A stretch of DNA of 64,000 nt from NCBI RefSeq assembly GCF_006716465.1, contig NZ_VFPB01000002.1, positions 62,001-126,000 of the forward strand, read 5' to 3'. A program made the position numbers and the translations under genes. Origin of the DNA: Pseudoxanthomonas sp. 3HH-4 (GTDB lineage: Bacteria > Pseudomonadota > Gammaproteobacteria > Xanthomonadales > Xanthomonadaceae). Below, one piece after another: positions 61,271-64,000 of this stretch (the first letter of the stretch is position 1; each line of letters opens with the position of its first letter). The notes under the pieces are model-generated. The model searched no databases, was not told the DNA's origin, and worked only from the letters and a program-made list of their open reading frames with translations.

Positions 61271-61576
61271 TCAGCCTTTGAGCGTATCGACTTCGGCGAC
61301 GTTGATCGTGCGTCGCGTGCGGAACAGGGTGACCAGGATCGCCAGGCCGATGGCAGCCTCGGCCGCGGCCACAGTCAGGATGAAGAACACGAAGATCTGC
61401 CCGGCCGCGTCACCGAGTTCGCGCGAGAACGCGACGAAGTTGATGTTCACGGACAGCAGCATCAGTTCGATCGACATCAGCAGCACGAGGACGTTCTTCC
61501 GGTTCAGGAAGATGCCGGCAAGGCTGATGCAGAACAGCACGGCGCCGAGCGCCAGCAGGTGGCCTACGGAAATCAT
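61271..61576 (-). CDS. nuoK: NADH-quinone oxidoreductase subunit K
   Basis: A 101-residue subunit with three membrane helices. Family blocks: [40 protein letters not shown] with the conserved Glu, and [19 protein letters not shown] with the second Glu. Its ATG overlaps the nuoJ stop by four bases. Confidence 0.98.
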   Translation of the reverse strand: MISVGHLLALGAVLFCISLAGIFLNRKNVLVLLMSIELMLLSVNINFVAFSRELGDAAGQIFVFFILTVAAAEAAIGLAILVTLFRTRRTINVAEVDTLKG

Positions 61577-62226
61577 GCCTTGCCCTCCCCTTCTGCCGGG
61601 GCGCTCGCCGGCGTTTCGCGCACCGGCTTCTCCGCCGGCATCGACACCATGCGGATGCGGTCGCTCGCCTTCACGCGCGACTGCTCGCCCGGATCCTGCG
61701 TCTTGATGCCGGTGCGCTTGCGCAGCGTCAGCATCACCGCCGCCACCACGGCGACGGTCAGGATGACGGCGGCAAACTCGAACGGCAGCAGGAACTCGGT
61801 GAACAGCGTGCGCGCCAGCCAGGCCGTGTTGGACACGTCGGCAGCAGCGGAGGCGGCGTTGTCCGGGAACGGTACTGCCATCTTCGCCTTGATGCCGATC
61901 AGCACCAGCATCTGCGCCAGCATCACCACCGCGACCAGCAGGCCAACCGGCAGGAACTTCACCCAGCCCTCGCGCAGCGCGTCGACATCGATGTCCAGCA
62001 TCATCACCACGAACAGGAACAGCACCATCACCGCGCCCACGTAGACGAGGATCAGGGCCACGCCCAGGAACTCCGCACCCACCAGCAGCCAGGTACAGGC
62101 CACCGAAAAGAACGTCAGGATGAGGCACAGCACGGCATGCACCGGGTTGCGCACGCTGATCACCGCGCCGGCGGCGACGACCGCGACGGTGGCGAAAGCG
62201 TAGAAACTGATCAGGACCCAATCCAT
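61573..62226 (-). CDS. nuoJ: NADH-quinone oxidoreductase subunit J
   Basis: A 217-residue subunit with five membrane helices. Family blocks: [50 protein letters not shown] and [20 protein letters not shown]. The C-terminus has a charged tail ([20 protein letters not shown]). It is ten bases after nuoI. Confidence 0.97.
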   Translation of the reverse strand: MDWVLISFYAFATVAVVAAGAVISVRNPVHAVLCLILTFFSVACTWLLVGAEFLGVALILVYVGAVMVLFLFVVMMLDIDVDALREGWVKFLPVGLLVAVVMLAQMLVLIGIKAKMAVPFPDNAASAAADVSNTAWLARTLFTEFLLPFEFAAVILTVAVVAAVMLTLRKRTGIKTQDPGEQSRVKASDRIRMVSMPAEKPVRETPASAPAEGEGKA

Positions 62227-62236
62227 TCTTCGGACC

Positions 62237-62725
62237 TCAGCGGAAAGCGGCGTCGGCGGCGCGGCGTTCGGCGATCTCGGCTTCCAGCCGGTCTCCGATC
62301 GCCAGCAGCTGCGGCTTGGTGACGATGTTCTGCCCGCGCTTGTCGAAGTGGTACTCCAGCACGTGCGTTTCCACGATCGAGTCCACCGGGCAGCTTTCCT
62401 CACAGAAGCCGCAGTAGATGCACTTGAACAGGTCGATGTCGTAGCGCGTGGTGCGGCGGGTGCCGTCCTCTCGCGGGGCCGAATCGATGGTGATCGCCAG
62501 CGCCGGGCAGACCGCCTCGCACAGCTTGCAGGCGATGCAGCGCTCTTCCCCGTTGGGATAGCGACGCAGCGCATGCAGCCCGCGGAAGCGCGGCGACTGC
62601 GGGAACTTCTCCATCGGGTACATCAACGTGTACTTCGGCTTGAAGGTGTACTTCAGCGTCAGCCACAGGCCCTGCATCAGTTCCAGCAGCATCAGGCTCT
62701 TGAAGTAGTGCACAACCTTGTTCAT
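62237..62725 (-). CDS. nuoI: NADH-quinone oxidoreductase subunit I
   Basis: A 162-residue peripheral subunit carrying two 4Fe-4S clusters N6a and N6b. Both motifs are intact: [16 protein letters not shown] and [16 protein letters not shown]. The N-terminal amphipathic helix ([20 protein letters not shown]) anchors it to the membrane arm. Directly follows nuoH with no gap. Confidence 0.98.
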   Translation of the reverse strand: MNKVVHYFKSLMLLELMQGLWLTLKYTFKPKYTLMYPMEKFPQSPRFRGLHALRRYPNGEERCIACKLCEAVCPALAITIDSAPREDGTRRTTRYDIDLFKCIYCGFCEESCPVDSIVETHVLEYHFDKRGQNIVTKPQLLAIGDRLEAEIAERRAADAAFR

Positions 62726-63817
62726 TTACACACCCTTCTCGAACACGCCGAAGAACACCAGCAACGCCGTCACCGCAATCCACACGATGGTCAGCGGAAT
62801 GAACACCTTCCAGCCCAGCCGCATGATCTGGTCGTAGCGGTAGCGCGGGAAGCTGGCGCGGAACCAGATGTAGGCGCTGGCGAAGAACAGCACCTTCAGC
62901 AGCAGCCACGGCCAGCCGCCGGTCCAGATCCAGTTGATCCAGGGTGACACGTCGGCGGTGATCCAGCCCTGCAGCGGGCTCAGCCAGCCGCCCAGGAAAA
63001 ACAGCGACACCAGGAAGCTGACCAGGATCATGTTGGCGTATTCGGCCAGGAAGAACAGCGAGAACGCCGCACCCGAGTACTCCACCATGTGGCCGGCGAC
63101 GATTTCCGATTCGCCTTCCACCACGTCGAACGGCGAGCGGTTGGTCTCGGCGACGCCGGACACCCAGTACACGATGAACAACGGGAACAGCGGCAGCCAG
63201 AACCACTCGAAGAAGCCGGCGTTGCCCGACTGCGCCATCACGATGTCGGTCAGGTTCAGGCTGCCGGCGGCGATCAGTACACCCACCAGCGCGAAGCCCA
63301 TCGCGATTTCGTAGCTGACGACCTGCGCGGCGGAGCGCATCGCGCCGAGGAAGGCGTACTTGGAGTTGGACGCCCAGCCGGCGATGATGATGCCGTACAC
63401 GCCCAGCGAGGTCATCGCCAGCAGGTACAGCAGGCCGGCGTTGGCGTTCGACAGCACCAGTTGGTAATCGAACGGCACTACCGCCCATGCGGCGAAAGCC
63501 GGCGCCAGCGTGATCAGCGGCGCCAGGATGTACATGGTCTTCTGTGCGCTGCTGGGCTGGATGATCTCCTTGAACAGCAGCTTGAAGACGTCGGCAAAGG
63601 CCTGGAAGATGCCCATGCCCACGTACATCGGCCCGTGGCGCACGTGCATCCAGCCGATCAGCTTGCGCTCCCACACCACGTAGAACGCCACCGAGATGAT
63701 CACCGGCATGGCGATCGCCAGGATCTTCAGCACGATCCACAGCACCATGCCGATGTCGCCCAGCCCGAAGAACCACTCGCGCAGGGGGCCGACCGCGTTG
63801 ATCAACAGTTCGTTCAT
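62726..63817 (-). CDS. nuoH: NADH-quinone oxidoreductase subunit H
   Basis: A 363-residue subunit at the quinone entry of complex I. Blocks: [80 protein letters not shown] and [19 protein letters not shown]. Its ATG overlaps the nuoG stop by four bases (ATGA). Confidence 0.98.
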   Translation of the reverse strand: MNELLINAVGPLREWFFGLGDIGMVLWIVLKILAIAMPVIISVAFYVVWERKLIGWMHVRHGPMYVGMGIFQAFADVFKLLFKEIIQPSSAQKTMYILAPLITLAPAFAAWAVVPFDYQLVLSNANAGLLYLLAMTSLGVYGIIIAGWASNSKYAFLGAMRSAAQVVSYEIAMGFALVGVLIAAGSLNLTDIVMAQSGNAGFFEWFWLPLFPLFIVYWVSGVAETNRSPFDVVEGESEIVAGHMVEYSGAAFSLFFLAEYANMILVSFLVSLFFLGGWLSPLQGWITADVSPWINWIWTGGWPWLLLKVLFFASAYIWFRASFPRYRYDQIMRLGWKVFIPLTIVWIAVTALLVFFGVFEKGV

Positions 63818-64000
63818 GCGCTCACCACCGTCACGCGTCCGGCGCCCAGCGGCGCCGTGGCACCGTAGCCGCTCTCGATCCAGGCGACGCCCGCGGCGAC
63901 GCGTGCATCCACCACCACCGGCAACGCGGCCGTGCCGATGCCGTTGCCGACCTTGGCCATCTGGCCTTCGGCGACGCCGGCGGCCTGCGCGTCGGCAGGA
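63814..64000 (-). CDS. nuoG: NADH-quinone oxidoreductase subunit G, C-terminal end only
   Basis: The last 61 residues of NuoG (partial at the window edge). They contain [20 protein letters not shown] and end [15 protein letters not shown], the C-terminal molybdopterin-type beta domain. The stop overlaps nuoH. The N-terminal cluster-binding part lies outside the window. Confidence 0.9.
   Translation of the reverse strand, partial: PADAQAAGVAEGQMAKVGNGIGTAALPVVVDARVAAGVAWIESGYGATAPLGAGRVTVVSA

Overview
The window is high-GC bacterial chromosome from a gammaproteobacterium of the Xanthomonadaceae/Lysobacteraceae, most like Pseudoxanthomonas or a close relative. This rests on three things: the gene order tRNA-fMet, rimP, nusA, infB, rbfA, truB, rpsO, pnp; the abundant GTAG-headed palindromic repeats; and the mix of TonB receptor, class III PHA synthase and HD-GYP genes. 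The genus is an inference. No phage, IS element, integrase or CRISPR array is visible.

Layout. 1-7.4 kb: small envelope and hypothetical genes, an outer-membrane barrel, a trimeric autotransporter adhesin, and a NarL/LuxR-type kinase-regulator pair. 7.4-18.5 kb: an Arr-type rifamycin ADP-ribosyltransferase; many small accessory enzymes (YCII, VOC, GFA and NTF2-like proteins); an AraC regulator; a Rof-like Rho-binding protein; a PAS kinase with its receiver; an HD-GYP protein and an exported amidohydrolase. 18.7-22 kb: a TetR regulator, a FAD oxidoreductase and small proteins.

22-38 kb is the most coherent region. It holds phaC-phaE (class III polyhydroxybutyrate synthase), pssA, an outer-membrane 3-hydroxybutyrate-oligomer hydrolase divergent from 3-hydroxybutyrate dehydrogenase, a CrbR/ErdR-like regulator, its CrbS/MxtR-like partner (SLC5 transporter domain fused to a hybrid kinase), and a TonB receptor divergent from a GntP-family permease. 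Both divergent intergenic regions carry the same dyad, CATCGTAC-N-TT-N-GTAC. I read this as a possible regulon for capturing, hydrolysing, importing and oxidising 3HB oligomers. Between crbR and a NUDIX gene lies a two-unit 126-bp repeat with perfect TTATCCACA (DnaA-box-like) sites at conserved positions.

38-46 kb: a DUF1800/DUF1501 pair, a Tat-exported NAD-binding epimerase-like protein, a degenerate M23 protein, a DUF922 putative protease and an MFS exporter. 46.5-55.9 kb, all minus strand: the core translation/RNA-decay cluster (initiator tRNA to pnp), with a recognisable promoter before the tRNA and before rpsO and hairpin terminators after rpsO and pnp. 56-64 kb, minus strand: the 3' half of the complex I operon (nuoG partial, nuoH to nuoN).

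Coordinates and motifs were read by eye from the sequence. Family names come from motif recognition, not from a database search.
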